Assembly: GCA_030280995.1 (NCBI GenBank)
Contig: JASXTE010000011.1
Location: 17,316,603-17,380,602, forward strand
From: Hemileia vastatrix
Lineage: Eukaryota > Basidiomycota > Pucciniomycetes > Pucciniales > Zaghouaniaceae
Length of the DNA: 64,000 nucleotides
Direction of reading: 5' to 3'
Made by a program: the position numbers and the translations under genes. The notes beneath the pieces are model-generated. The model worked only from the letters and a program-made list of their open reading frames with translations. It had not been told where the DNA came from and made no database searches. This document shows, in pieces, positions 46,290-57,841 of this stretch; position 1 is the first letter of the stretch, and the number at the start of each line of letters is the position of its first letter.

Positions 46290-46833
46290 AGTGGTTCAAA
46301 ATCTTTATGCAAGAATGCTGTTAGTCCTCTAAGAATTTAAACTGGTTAATTTTTCAAGGCTTTATACATTATTGGATTTTTTTGTAGTCCGTTAAGACTT
46401 TAAACTGAGGAATTATAATCTCCCAAAACTATAAACTGAGGATTGGTGATGGGTGGGTCCTTCAGGACTATAAACTGATAATGTGTTGGTGTTAATTGGG
46501 TAGAGGGCATCCATAGGGGGGGTCTCTGAATTTAGTTAAGACAAGTGTGGGGGTAACTGATGAGCTGGATGCTCTGTAGAAAAGTTACCCCACAATGTTA
46601 GTATGTTTCTTTGAGTCTTTAATGGCTTGATCTCTTTTTCTGTCTTTTTGTATTTAGGTTTAGAGTCCCCCAAGACTATAAAATGAGGATTTTGAGTTCC
46701 CCAAAATTTTAAACTGAGGGTGAGTCCCCCAAGACTTTAAACTGAGGAATTATTTTATGTTGGCTACATTCAGGAAGCCAGGAAAATGGTCACAATTTTT
46801 TTTCTAAGTCAAGAAATTCAGTCAAGAATTAAA
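46290..46833 (+). repeat. LTR fragment and ~25-nt motif cluster
   Basis: TGTGGGGGTAACTGATGAGC at 46546 repeats the LTR start at 36189, including the preceding GACAAG. On both sides lie at least seven degenerate copies of a motif like CCCCCAAGACTTTAAACTGA (near 46330, 46388, 46415, 46460, 46660, 46690, 46720). One copy also occurs at 36305. Confidence 0.65.
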
Positions 46834-47650
46834 TTACAGAAGAGAAACAAGAGATGAAATAAAGTGTTCAGCATTAGCCTTGAACTGGTGGACGAGGTGT
46901 CTTCTTTTCTCAATTTCCTGTGGATCTTTAGCAGGAGTGAATTTGAAGTAGTTTAGAATAAGATGTTTTTGTTGAGATGAATGTTGTTGGAATTTGTCTT
47001 TGATGGTTGGAAAATTGTTGGGAATTGGTTTTTCAATGGCTCCCACATTGTAATCATCACTATCTGGATTGGAATGAACTGGAAATTCATTAGTTTAAAT
47101 TTCAGTATGGAGAAAAATGGGGTTTACCATCAGAAGGAAAAGGTAGAGTGGAGCTAGTGGTGGTAGTGATTTTGGAACTCTTTATAGAAGGGTGGAGCTT
47201 GTTGATTAATCTAAGTATAAGAATGGAAGGCCTAGATCTTTTGGTTTTTCTGGAAGAGGGACCAGATTGAGGTGTAGATGAGGATGATAATGAGGATGAA
47301 GGACCAGGTTTGGGGCAGGATTTTTTTCTGGAATAACAAGCATCACAAGAGGTCCTGTATGGATGAACTGGTAGTGTTATGGTACAGATAAGGTTGTGGT
47401 CAATGAAGTATTGGAAGAGACCAATTTCAGAGATAAAATTTGAATTTTTTTTTATCATGGTGGATTTTTGAGCAGAGAGAATGTAGACATTCTTGATTGG
47501 AGGGTGGATGTGGTGATCCAACATTGGCTGAGGCCTTTGTTGTGTTGCTTGGTACTGTTTGGTGATGTCTTAAATGGCATTTATTTATATTATTATGATG
47601 TTTTTCTAGGTTCACAGGATGAATATTGGAGCTACAGGGACAAGGCAATT
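46834..47650 (-). pseudogene. Second Cys-cluster low-complexity ORF
   Basis: Minus-strand frames give ITLPVHPYRTSCDACYSRKK followed by SCPKPG and a Ser-rich tail (47524-47102), then IEKPIPNNFPTIKDKFQQHS and RRHLVHQFKANAEHFISSLV (47046-46834). The C-x2-C-x6-C half cluster and the order of segments resemble 44434-46150, suggesting two diverged family members in tandem. Upstream and linking exons cannot be placed. Function is unknown. Confidence 0.35.
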
Positions 47651-48576
47651 ATCATTATATAGCCCTTTTTTTTCTCTATATTTTATGTTATTGATGGTAT
47701 TTTTTTATATTCTAAGTTTTAAGGGCTCTTTTGGCCACTTTTCATTTTACTATAACTTTTTAATTTTGTCTTTTGTGTTTTCTTGGCTAACCTTAAGTCT
47801 TAGGGTTAAGTGCTTAGTACCATTATATAGCCCTTTTTTTCTTTATATTTGATGTCTGGATGATATTATAGCATATATTTTACGGTTTAAGGTGTTTTAT
47901 TTTGTTTTCTGGTTTTTTAGTTATTTTTAGTGGTTTTCAGGCTTTAGGAGGCCAGGCTGCTTCAAGGCAGCCCACCAGCCTCTACCGTATAATTATGGGG
48001 AGCTCTCCTAGAGGGTTTTCATGCAATTTTTCTGGAAGAAAAGTCAAATTAGTTGCTGTAGCATTGATTTTAGATGGGGGTCTGTGTATGCATACTGAAT
48101 AAGACAGTTTGGGGTCCCTTTAATTATCCTACAACCATGTGATAGTTAGATTACTGTTTCTTACATTTTTTTCACTAGTTTTTTGGCCACAATTGGCTGT
48201 GTTTTTTGAAAGTTGAGTTCTTCATTTAACTCAACTCTTGTCACTGTTTCTCTGGTATAGTCTTGCAAGCTATATCAAGTATTTTTCTGTCTCTGGTGTA
48301 GCTTTGCAACCTACACAAATTATCTTGCTTTCTCTGATGTGCACATTGGTCTACATTTCAGTTCTTTGATGTGGTAGGCTTTCTGAGGACTAATTCCTTG
48401 ACTTATTAGGCAGTCAAGTGTGTTCAAAAGGGGTTTTAGTAAACAAGACTCAATTTACATTAGCAGGTAAATCTCACTTTATTTTTCTAAAGGCACAGGG
48501 TATTTTCTCTCTATTTTTTTCTCCAACTCCCTTGGTCAAGATCTATAGCCAGTACTATAGGATTTTATACACCCTC
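47651..48576. other. Unassigned repeat-like DNA
   Basis: A short direct repeat (CATTATATAGCCCTTTTTTT) occurs at 47655 and 47820. No coding sequence is recognisable. Confidence 0.35.
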
Positions 48577-50215
48577 TGCGCAGGGATGAGAAGATTAGGA
48601 ATGGGGTGGTGGTATTTGGTCATAGTAAAAATATCAATTTAATTATATTTACAAAATCTATTAAAACTTTCAAGAAAAAATGGAATGAGGAGATAAGGTT
48701 AATGAAGAATTCACATGCTCAACAGAGCTTGCATTTTATATATGGGCATCTGTCATGCTCCAATTGACACTTGAAGCAAAGTCAATCTTTCAATCCACAA
48801 TTCAGTACACAAATCCATACTCAAAGTGCAGAAAGAAAAATCTACCTATTAACTTCTCTTTCCCTTTTTTGTCTCAATTTGAATGTGCTAGAAACTGTGC
48901 TATCTAAATCTTAAATCAAAATTTGTCAATCATATGATTATACTTTTTAAATTTAAGCAAACACGCAATGTATTAGTGCTAGGATCAATAGTATACTTTT
49001 AATGTTTTTTTATTGTGTGTCTAAGGGTAATTAAAGATCTGTGGATAGGGATAGGAGTAAGTTTAACCAATCAGTGGGTAATATTGAAGGGTCAGTGATA
49101 AATTAAGGGCTTTTTATTAAATTTGTCAATGTGAGGTGGAGTTGGCTATATAATGGGGTGGATTTGGTTCAAAATTCTTTAGAATTAAATTATAATATTG
49201 TTGTGATAGCAGTTAAATTTATATAAGGCTATTATAGTTTCCTACCTTTCTTAATAATCAATTTCTCTTAAAACTATTAAAACACCTGAATTGCTTTTGA
49301 TTATTAATTTGCAACCCTTTTTGAGATTAATCTTAATAATTAGTGTTACTATAAATTAGATTATTATTCTCCTCTAACTTATCATTGATTAATCTTTGAA
49401 TCACTCCCTTGAAGCATTCATCTGTGCTTCAAAGTAGTCTTCAAGCACCTTTATCAATATCACTTACCAGGAAAACCCTTGAACTTTTGAATAGGCTATC
49501 TGGTGACAGATTTGCAGGCTTACTTGAACTGTTACATGGGTATACTGCTGTCAGCGCAGGGATGAGGTAGAGTGGGAATAGGGTCTTGATGTTCAAGCAT
49601 GAAAATATTAAATTATTTTTTTCTAATTTTTTTAAAAATTCAAGAGATAAAAGGAGATAAGTTTAATGAAGAACTCTCATGCTCAACAGAGCTCATGTTT
49701 TGTACCTGGATATCTGTCATGCACCACCTGACACTCAAAATAAAATTCAACCTTTTAGCCCATAACCCAGTACATAAATCCATATGCAAAGTGCAGAAGA
49801 AAAATCTACATACAACTTCAATCCACTTTGTCTGCCTATTTTTGACCATTCTAGCAACTGTGCTATCTAAAATTAAATCTTAATTAGTCAATCATATGAA
49901 TTTGCTTTCAATCTTAAGCAAATATGCAGCATATTAGTGCTATGGTTGATGTTATATTCCAAATGTGAGTTATTTTGTATCTAAGGGTAATTAAGGGTCT
50001 GTGAGTTGGAATATGAGTAGGGTTAAAGGATCTGTGGTTTATGCTGGAGGTTCAGTGATAAATTAATGACAGTTTTATTAAATAAGTTAATGGGAGGTGG
50101 AGTTATCTATATAATTGGGTAGATTTGTTTCAAAATTCCTTAGAATTAAATTTTAATATAGTTGAGATGTTAGTTGAAATTATATAAGACTCTTATTGTT
50201 TCTCTCCCTTCTTAA

Positions 50216-50476
50216 CACCACACAATATGGGGGGCGGACTTGCTAGCAAGTCCGCAACCTTGGACCCAAACTCACCATAGATTGAACACACATTGAGCTA
50301 TTGATAAAGGAACCATTCAATCAGGGATGAACACCACTCAGCAGAACAGTTTTAGGTGGGTGTTCAAGTAGAGTTCAGTATGGGTTCAGTATGAGTTCAG
50401 TCTGAGTTCCATCTGAGTTCCATCTGAGTTCAGGTTGAGGACTTGCTAGCAAGTCCACCCCCTATATTGCGTAGTG
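50216..50476 (-). mobile_element. CACTA-type MITE, copy 2
   Basis: The 261-nt element is flanked by TAA (50213-50215 and 50477-50479). Its ends are CACCACACAATATGGGGGG and the inverted CACTACGCAATATAGGGGG. Each subterminus holds the 18-bp palindrome GGACTTGCTAGCAAGTCC or a close variant. Confidence 0.88.
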
Positions 50477-50706
50477 TAATAATCAATTTTATTCAATCTT
50501 AAAATCCTTAATCTTTCATTGATTTTTCAGCTCCAACCCTTTGTGAGAATACCCTGAATTATTAGTGTCACTTTTAAATTACATTAGCATTCACCATTAG
50601 CCTATCTTGAAGTATTAGTAATTTCTCTTTGACATAACTTTGAACCACTTCCTCAAAGTATTTCTTTGTGCTTGGAAGTAGTCCTCAATCATCTTTTCCA
50701 ATCTCA

Positions 50707-52574
50707 CACCATGCAATATTTGGGGGGGACTTGCTATAAATTCCTCAACTTGAAGTCAGATTGAAATCAGATGGAACTCAGACTGAAGTAATACTTAACT
50801 TTCACTTGAAGTATCACACAAATAATAATGGATCTATATTGAAAACATAGTGAAAGTGTGAGGATAACTGAATGGAAGCCAGAAAAAATTGTTCCATGAG
50901 TCTACTCAATTCACAGTATTTTTTGAAGAAACTTATTTAAATAATACTTTATTAAAATAAGTTGATCAATAAAAATTGATTGAAATTATGACTATTATTA
51001 AATACAATAATTTTATTAAAAACTCTCAGGTTACATATAAAAAAAATCAGTGACTTTTTCTATTACCTACAACTGTTTTTACAGAATTGAAAACTATGAT
51101 TCAGCTAATATTTTATGGAAGTGAACTCTGTTCTTTGCCCAAAGAACAGAGTTCATCCCCCTATTTTCACACTCTGTTTGTACCAATCCCCATCCCTTTC
51201 AATTCTATCAGCACATGCTTGTCTTCTTTCCCCACCCCTTTTGCTATTCTCCCGGCCCCATTGTATGCCATCCTCTTTTGATCCCCATTTCACCCCTTTC
51301 AACCTCTCCCCCACCCTTTTCTTCATTCAAAACGCCTCAGAACCTTTAATCTTCCCTTCCAACTCTTTCCCAACCTTTTTGCTACCCCACATACCCTTCC
51401 TCACTTCTCTCTCCAGCCTCCCCAACCCTTGTAGCCCCATTCCTCCCCTTTACCTCACCTCCACAATCCTTGAACTCCAATTTCCTCCCTTCCAACTCAG
51501 TACCTATTTCTGTATATAAAAATAAAGTGTTAGGGAGAAATGGGGAGGTAATTGAACTGGAAGGAGAGGAGTGGAGAGGGAGAGGAAAATGTGGATAGGG
51601 GTTGAAAATTATGACAAAGGGAGTTAAAAAGTTGGGGAGAAAGAAGAGGTGAGGATAAAGAAATATTTCAAAGGGAAAAGAGTGGGGTATTCTTGAGAGG
51701 GAGTAAAAAAAGACAATAAAAGAAGATGGTAATACAAAATAAATATACAAAAAATATAAAATATATAAAATATTTTACAAAGAGTGGGCACAGAAATTCC
51801 TTGAATCCTAAAAATACACGACTCCTATACTGTTATTCTCTTCATTTACTTAAATCAAATAAAAATCTACATTTTAATATTTTCAAAATTTTGAAGAAGA
51901 GGGGAAATTAATTTTAATAAATATTAGTATGAAATTTTTTTTATTTAATTGTGAAATATAGTATGTCAATTGAATTTCAAAATTATATGTCTAAGTAAAG
52001 TCTTTGTAACATCATTTTTAAAATTTTTGCACCTTCTTTAGATATTTTAATGATTTATAATATTCAATATTATCTAGTCATAAAATAAGTATATAATTTT
52101 TTCAATTCTTGAAAATAATACAATAAATAATATAAATTCTCAAAATAACCTTTCATGAACAAATTGACATATTTCAAATTGTATTTTCTCCATGTATTTC
52201 TGGCCAAAGAAACTTATATAATAATTTCAGATGGTATCTTTCCGGATCTATAAATTGGTGTTCTTTTTTTATAAAATTGCAAAGAAACTGCTTAAATAGT
52301 TTAAAATGTGTATTTTTCAAATTAATTTGAGTGTGGTATGCACTGTATTAAAATTTCTATAAAAAAATCTCATTCTTCATATCTCAAGATTCGTTCAAAG
52401 TGTTATTACCTATGCTTCATTAAATTTTCAAGTTGTATTCATATTGAGTTCACCAGAATGTCAATATTTTTTCTTGGTGGTTTCATCACTAATTCAACGT
52501 GGGCTCAAAAAGATATGAATAAGGGTTCATGGTTGGGGACTTGCTAGCAAGCCTGCCCCCCATATTGCTTGGTG
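50707..52574. mobile_element. Longer non-autonomous CACTA-type element
   Basis: The ends CACCATGCAATATTTGGGGG and (inverted) CACCAAGCAATATGGGGGG belong to the same family as the MITEs, and TCA flanks both sides (50704-50706 and 52575-52577). The 1.87-kb body is unrelated to the MITE core apart from the first ~110 nt. 51160-51520 is pyrimidine-rich and 51525-51720 purine-rich, with no recognisable gene, so the element depends on a transposase from elsewhere. Confidence 0.75.
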
Positions 52575-52837
52575 TCACTTATTCAGGAACACCCTCAACC
52601 TTCAGCATAGGCTTTCTGGTAAGATTTTAATTTGGAGCTGATTTGGTTTTACATTGTTTTTTTTTGATTTTTTTGCAGAAATTTCAAATTAAAATATGTA
52701 CTTTCAATTGAATTTAGAAACAACTTTTTGGTGGAAAATTTTATAAGGTTATTTATTTTAAATTATGAGAGTTTTTTTTAAGCTTTAAATTATTTTTGAG
52801 GTTTTTTTGACCAGTAAAATTTTTTTTTAGAAAAAAA

Positions 52838-53035
52838 ATGCCTGCTTCTTCTGATTCAAGCCTTACAACTCCATCTTCATCTTTATCTTCCTTTTCATCT
52901 TTTGGAATTCTTCTCACAATAATCACCAAACAAGGAAAGAGACTCAGGGTTTTCAGTCTTGTCAAGAATTTACACATTTCAGGTGCTCATTTCAGATCAG
53001 TAAAAAGTTAATCCACAGAATAAAAAAGGTAAAAA
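52838..53035 (+). pseudogene. TET/JBP-like ORF, internally deleted copy
   Basis: The frame starts MPASSDSSLTTPSSSLSSFS, like the Ser-rich start at 40924. It then reads, one frame over, WNSSHNNHQTRKETQGFQSC and EFTHFRCSFQISKKLIHRI, matching the C-terminal His and Arg region of 39700-40924. The whole middle, including H-x-D, is missing. It lies in the same opposite orientation to its neighbouring Myb-like relic (53560-54340) as in the complete element. Confidence 0.6.
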
Positions 53036-53230
53036 AATAAGTTGAAAGTATTAATTTTAATAAAACATTAGGTAGATCAAAAAAGTATGGGGTTTTGTAA
53101 AGTCATCAAATATTTATTATTATTTGATTAAATATTTAATAAATAAATCTGATATTTCTATTTACAGTAATGGGCCAATGACCTTGTGTTTTATAATCAG
53201 TAATCATGAGTTGTAAAAATTTTGGTGATA
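53036..53230. other. AT-rich transposon remnant
   Basis: No gene seen; left flank of the third MITE. Confidence 0.35.
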
Positions 53231-53491
53231 CACTACGCAATATAGGGGGTGGACTTGCTAGCAAGTCCTCAACCTGAACTCAGATGGAACTCAGATGGAA
53301 CTCAGACTGAACTCAGACTGAACCCATACTGAACTCTACTTGAACACCCACCTAAAACTGTTCTGCTGAGTGGTGTTCATCCCTGATTGTATGGTTCCTT
53401 TATCAATAGCTCAATGTGTGTTCAATCTATGGTGAGTTTGGGTCCAAGGTTGCGGACTTGCTAGCAAGTCCGCCCCCCATATTGTGTGGTG
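53231..53491 (+). mobile_element. CACTA-type MITE, copy 3
   Basis: The 261-nt element is flanked by ATA (53228-53230 and 53492-53494). It starts CACTACGCAATATAGGGGG and ends with the inverted CACCACACAATATGGGGGG. It is close to an exact reverse of copy 2 and is inserted into the Harbinger-associated minisatellite. Confidence 0.88.
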
Positions 53492-53559
53492 ATACCCACA
53501 CCTTACCTCAATAAAATTCAGGAGAGTGTATTTCCAAATTTTTTCAAGTTCATTGCTGT

Positions 53560-54798
53560 TGAGGCTTGATGCTTTAGTTTGGAGTTTGAGCTAGAGGGTT
53601 CAGGAAGTTCATCTAAAGCAGCTTCCAAAGAAAGATTTTCATTGTCAGAATTGTTATTATTTTTTTAAAAAATTTGAGTTTGAGAAGGAGGAGACTAGAA
53701 AGCAAGGAATGAGAAATTTAGCATAGAATTTTTTAAAAAATAAATAAGTAAATAAGAATTAAATAATTGGGGCTCTGAGGACTCAGATCTGCTTCAAAAT
53801 AATTTTTCTTCTTGGTAGTCAGGATCATCTTCAGTTGAACTATGGTTAAAAACAGGAGGGGATTGATGTCCTTGAAATACAGGTGTGTTGGGAGGATTAT
53901 TAAATGATTGAGAATCAGAGAGTATATCCTTAGTAGTATTGTGTAGAAAACAAGGGTTGAAATCAACCTGCAAACCAAAAAGAATATCCATTTTCTCATT
54001 GAAAGGTTACATGACATTGAGCTTTTCAGAAACAGTAGTAGTTAAATTCTCCAAATAATAATCATCAATACCAAAGCTAGTTGATTTGGAAGCAAAATGA
54101 GCCTTTTCATATTTAGATCAATAACTTTTGAACCTCTACTTCATTTTCTCAGGATTGATGTTGATTCTACCTTTTGTTTTCTTTTTTTACTTCATTTGCT
54201 ATCAACAAGCAATTGACCTTTGATGAAGGTGGGTGTCCAACTTTGGTGGACTTCTCACATCCAAAACATGCATCATAATTTTATTTAATTTTGAGGAACT
54301 TAATGATGATGGGATAATCTTCTTTTTTTAGCTGTTCAGACTTTGGTTTCTAATGTGAGGGGCTTGCATTACAGGAAGACCTTTGTGATGTAGCATTTTT
54401 TTGAGTTGCCTTTGAGTGTTGGATTTTCATGAAGGAATTATGAAACAGGTATGTTACAAGAAAAGAGATTAAGAGGTTTAAAACATAAAAAAAAGGAAAA
54501 AAATGCCTGTTTAAAACGTTGCAATAAAATGTTTCAAATCTCAGTGAGTGTGTGTGTGCCAAGGATTGATGAGGGGATGGAGGTGAGGGTGTCACATATG
54601 ACAGCAATGGGGTGGGAAAGGAAGGCATAATGTGTCCAACATGTGGTTATGAAAAAAAATTTGGAAAAAAGCAATGATTTGATGTCATACCTGATACACA
54701 TTTTTGAAATAAGTAGCTTTTTTGAAAAATTTAAGTGCTGATTTGGTTTGAAATCCAATTTGAAGTTGAGTTCTGATTTGCCCAAGCTGACACCCCCC
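53560..54798 (-). pseudogene. Diverged Harbinger end with Myb/SANT-like ORF
   Basis: A terminal-type sequence, GCTGACACCCCCC, ends at 54798. Reading inward on the minus strand, translations include KGRINI, MKRFKSY-like sequence, SKYEKAHFASKSTSFGIDDY, then KMDILFGLQVDFNPCFL and SPPVFNHSSTEDDPDYQEEK. These parallel SKYKKAKALSSLTSFGVTDI and EMDAIFGEQADVNP of the copies at 37505 and 62379. Stops are frequent. This is a separate, more diverged subfamily sharing its end sequence with 58089. Confidence 0.5.
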
Positions 54799-54804
54799 AT
54801 TAAA

Positions 54805-54968
54805 ATAGTTTGTAATTACTCTAGGAAAATTCAATAAAAAACAAGAACTCCCCCTGTTAATGAATAATGTGATAGCTTTACCCATTTCGGGTGCTCATTT
54901 CAGATAAATGAAGAGTTAATAAATCATGTACGCAAGGTAAAACAGGAATTTTATGTTAAATAAAAATA
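54805..54968 (+). pseudogene. TET/JBP-like C-terminal fragment
   Basis: One frame reads FTHFGCSFQINEELINHVRK and VKQEFYVK to a stop. A related upstream piece (KTRTPPVNE) matches QTNKAPPGLE of the copy at 39700-40924. Only the final ~50 residues remain, abutting the Harbinger end at 54798. Confidence 0.5.
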
Positions 54969-55689
54969 TCTATGTATATATGCAAAGTATGGGATCTAAG
55001 AAAGTCTTCCAATTTTCTCTTTTAATGTCATAATTTTTCATACACAAGTCATTCATCTACTCCACCTGCATTAAGTTTTAGACCATTGGACTGTGCTGCT
55101 GTGGTTCATGTCTACATATCAATTTGTGGCATGTTTTCTTGAATACATTTGTGAATCACATTTTTTTTCTTAAAGTATAATTACTACATATTTTTTTTAC
55201 CTCTGAAAGAACATAATATCATTTTTTTATGCATTTAAATTGAAATTTGGAAATATAGACCCCCTACTAAGATAAAAAGCAGGTGGAGGTTGTGCTGATT
55301 TTTTTGACATTAAAAATTTAAGAAAAAAAGTTAGAAAAAAAAGAAATTTATTTTCTTATATTGAAAAAATTGAAACAGATTTAGTTTTCAAATTAGAGCA
55401 ATAAAATTTTAAGCACTTAAATGTATGAATTTTAGATTAAAAACATGATATTGATAATTTCTCAGATTTTCATATTACTTCTTAATTACATTTTGATAAA
55501 AAAAACATGATCAACCAAGTAAATAAATGTTCTTGTGCTTAAAATTTATCAGGTGAACATTTAAGCACATGAACACTTTACTTATTTTCATAAAAGTTAT
55601 ATTTCAAATCTCAAAGCCTTAGAAAATGGTCTATAATTTAATTAAAATAGTAGTATATCTTCTTTATCCACTTAAAGAAACTGCAAGGC
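54969..55689. other. Unassigned AT-rich DNA
   Basis: No gene or clear repeat seen. Confidence 0.35.
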
Positions 55690-56640
55690 ACAAGGCTATC
55701 AGCTCACTAAAGAATACAAAAAATGCTGCACTACTTGTGAAGATGTAAATTACTATTGTGTTCAGAATACAGAAAGTCATAAAAAGATTTTAAGTTTCAA
55801 AGGTGTAAATGGTGCCATAAAAGATGAGATGTCCTTGATTTCAATCCAGACCCTTCAAAGCAGTTTACATCATCAAAACTTTGGACTCATGAAGAGATGA
55901 AGAAGATAAGGTAAGAAAAATAAAAGTCAATAATTTTTGTTATGGATGTTGTAAAGGCACTAAATATGAAAACTCTCAGAACATCAAGAATAAAAGAATC
56001 AAAAATATCTTTAAATATATAAATTGATGATGAAGGTATTTCAAGTATAGAGCCTCATGGGTTTAGATTTTTCTCATAAAAGATAAGAGCCAAACTGGTC
56101 ACCAAACATAATTTAGTAGTTATGAAACATTCACAAAATGAATGTGACTCTAGTACAGGAATTAGTTGTAAGTTCAAGGATTTAGATTAGATTAGGATTT
56201 TAGAGACAAATCTTTGAGTTTAATTAATTAGCTACAAAAAAAAATTGAATCAGATTGCCTAGTCAACTTTCTAGTATAGGATCAGTTAGAGAAAGAAAAA
56301 AATCAAAGGAAATCAACAGATGAAGAAGATGATGGATCTATTTGGGAGCAGAGAAAAGAGTATAGAAAGTCAAGATAAGCAAAGGAACCTGTATAGGTAT
56401 TTAATTAAAACTCTGAAGGTATGATATCAGGAGTAAGAAGCTGTTAGAATCTAGTGAATTAGTGAGTGATGATTATATAGAAAAGTTTGATGATGTACAA
56501 AAAGAGATAAGGGTGATTTTAAAAGATTTTCAAAAATATATCAAGTTAGAAACTCAGAATGAATGAATTATACTTATAGTAATAGTGGATAAAAATCAAA
56601 AGAAATTATAAATAATTAAAGAATAAATTAAAGCTGAATC
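55690..56640 (+). pseudogene. Zinc-cluster ORF relic, relative of the antisense chromovirus ORF
   Basis: The plus strand reads KKCCTTCEDVNYYCVQNTES, then one frame over KCKWCHKR. This reproduces the C-x2-C-x6-C half cluster and the following CxxC of the ORF at 26031 (CTACKSIEYFC, CEFCHWRR). Further on there is an acidic stretch and YIEKFDDVQKEIRVILKDFQ, matching EKCRKEIRVVLEKMKK there. Many stops and frameshifts lie between. No LTRs or pol flank it, so the family is not confined to the chromovirus. Confidence 0.5.
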
Positions 56641-56844
56641 TCCCACTGTGCTACAGTGATTGGAAGAATTTTTTCCTTTATTCCAGTGGTTTGAGAAGTA
56701 GAAGTGTTGGATATAGTGGGAGGTGGTTTAACTTCTTTATCTTCATACAGCCCAAAAAATTAATCGTTGAGGTCAGCCAGTAGGTTATGAAGTATAGTGC
56801 AACTCAGAAACCAGTTGATCACTTCCTCCATTTCTGATTTATTT

Positions 56845-57841
56845 CTAAGAGGACTTATTAATTCTTTTAAAATAGAAAAAACAACCTTTCAAGATTCCAA
56901 TAGATTTTTCAATATGGACTCTTGACTTTTCCAAACAATTTTTGAACTTGGCTTTTTTCCTGTCTTCTAAAGCTGCTCCCTGAAAAGCAGGAAGTACATA
57001 CTTTCTATTCACATAAGCAGAATCTGCCAGAAGACACTGATCTTTATCTAAGAATTTTCCTGGTTTATTTGAATTTTGAATTTTTTTGAAGATGTAGAAG
57101 TCTTGACATGATCCAGGATAGCCAACAAAGAAAAAAATAAGTTTTTTGTTGATTTCTCTTATCAGCTGAACGTAAATTGAATATCTATAGAGAAGAGATA
57201 GTTGCTTGTGTTGGTAAGAAAAAGAATGAATGGAATCAAAAAATAAGCTACCTCTTGTTTCCACCTTGAGCAGGTTTCTGACTCAAAGGAATAGTAGTAC
57301 CATCAAGAAAACAAATACATCCTGGGAAAACTTCTGCTTTCATAACCTGAGATAATTCAAGTTGCTCTTCTTTTGTTGGTGGGGTAAGAAGCTGAGATTC
57401 CAAGGAGTTGATAGCAGTGATGCATTTTTTTGTATAAGAGTTAAAAGAACCATGCCTTAAATCAAAGACATTTTACAAATGTTTCAAGACAGCTCCATTA
57501 CCATTGGAACCCAAACAACATAGCGTGATGGCCAATTGAATTAAAGGATCATGTTGTTGTTTTTGAGAATTATTGTGAAAGATAAGGTGGTCCTGAATAA
57601 ACTTAAGCAATTTAAGGAAACATTCCTGAGAAGTCCTGAAAAGCTGTCTAAAACTGGGTACAGATAGGTTAAGAAGGGTTTGAATGATGTACTTGAGGCT
57701 TTCTTGGAAGAAGATAATGTTTTCTGGCCATTTTTGTCTAAAAACAAAGTCTTCTTGAAGATCAGAGTCCAAGAGGAGATCAAGAGCTATGAAAGTCATT
57801 GCTTGATGTAGCTTATCATGATTTGAGAGTGAGGAAGACAT
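56845..57841 (-). pseudogene. Second Harbinger DDE transposase
   Basis: ATG 57841 starts MSSSLSNHDKLHQAMTFIAL. FHNNSQKQQHDPLIQLAITL and LGSNGNGAVLKHL parallel the transposase at 42531-43753. A TAA follows, then FPGCICFLDGTTIPLSQKPA (first Asp), an intron (about 57257-57185) and YSIYVQLIREINKKLIFFFV, GYPGSCQDFYIFKK. The second Asp lies in CLLADSAYVNRKYVLPAF and the Glu in SRVHIEKSIGILKG. All three catalytic positions can be seen, which is better than in the other copy. PGSCHDS has changed to PGSCQDF. The element end ACTGACACCCCCT at 58089 lies about 250 nt upstream. Confidence 0.82.

Larger units (their letters stand above)
48577..52640 (+). repeat. Two tandem LTR-like units, the second split by insertions
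   Basis: Unit 1 (about 48577-49552) and unit 2 (from 49553) share the start GCGCAGGGATGAG, the block ATGCTCAACAGAGCT, a TATA-like CTATATAAT (near 49148 and 50108) and the end TCACTTA(C/T)...AGG...GGCT(A/T)TCTGGT. Unit 2 is interrupted by the CACTA-type elements at 50216 and 50707 and resumes at 52575. A pair of ~975-nt direct repeats with a TATA suggests LTRs placed in tandem. Confidence 0.55.

Noticed and set aside
51087..51750. Pro/Ser-rich plus frames and Phe/Pro-rich minus frames
   Set aside because: They come from pyrimidine- and purine-rich tracts inside a non-autonomous transposon; no domain is visible.
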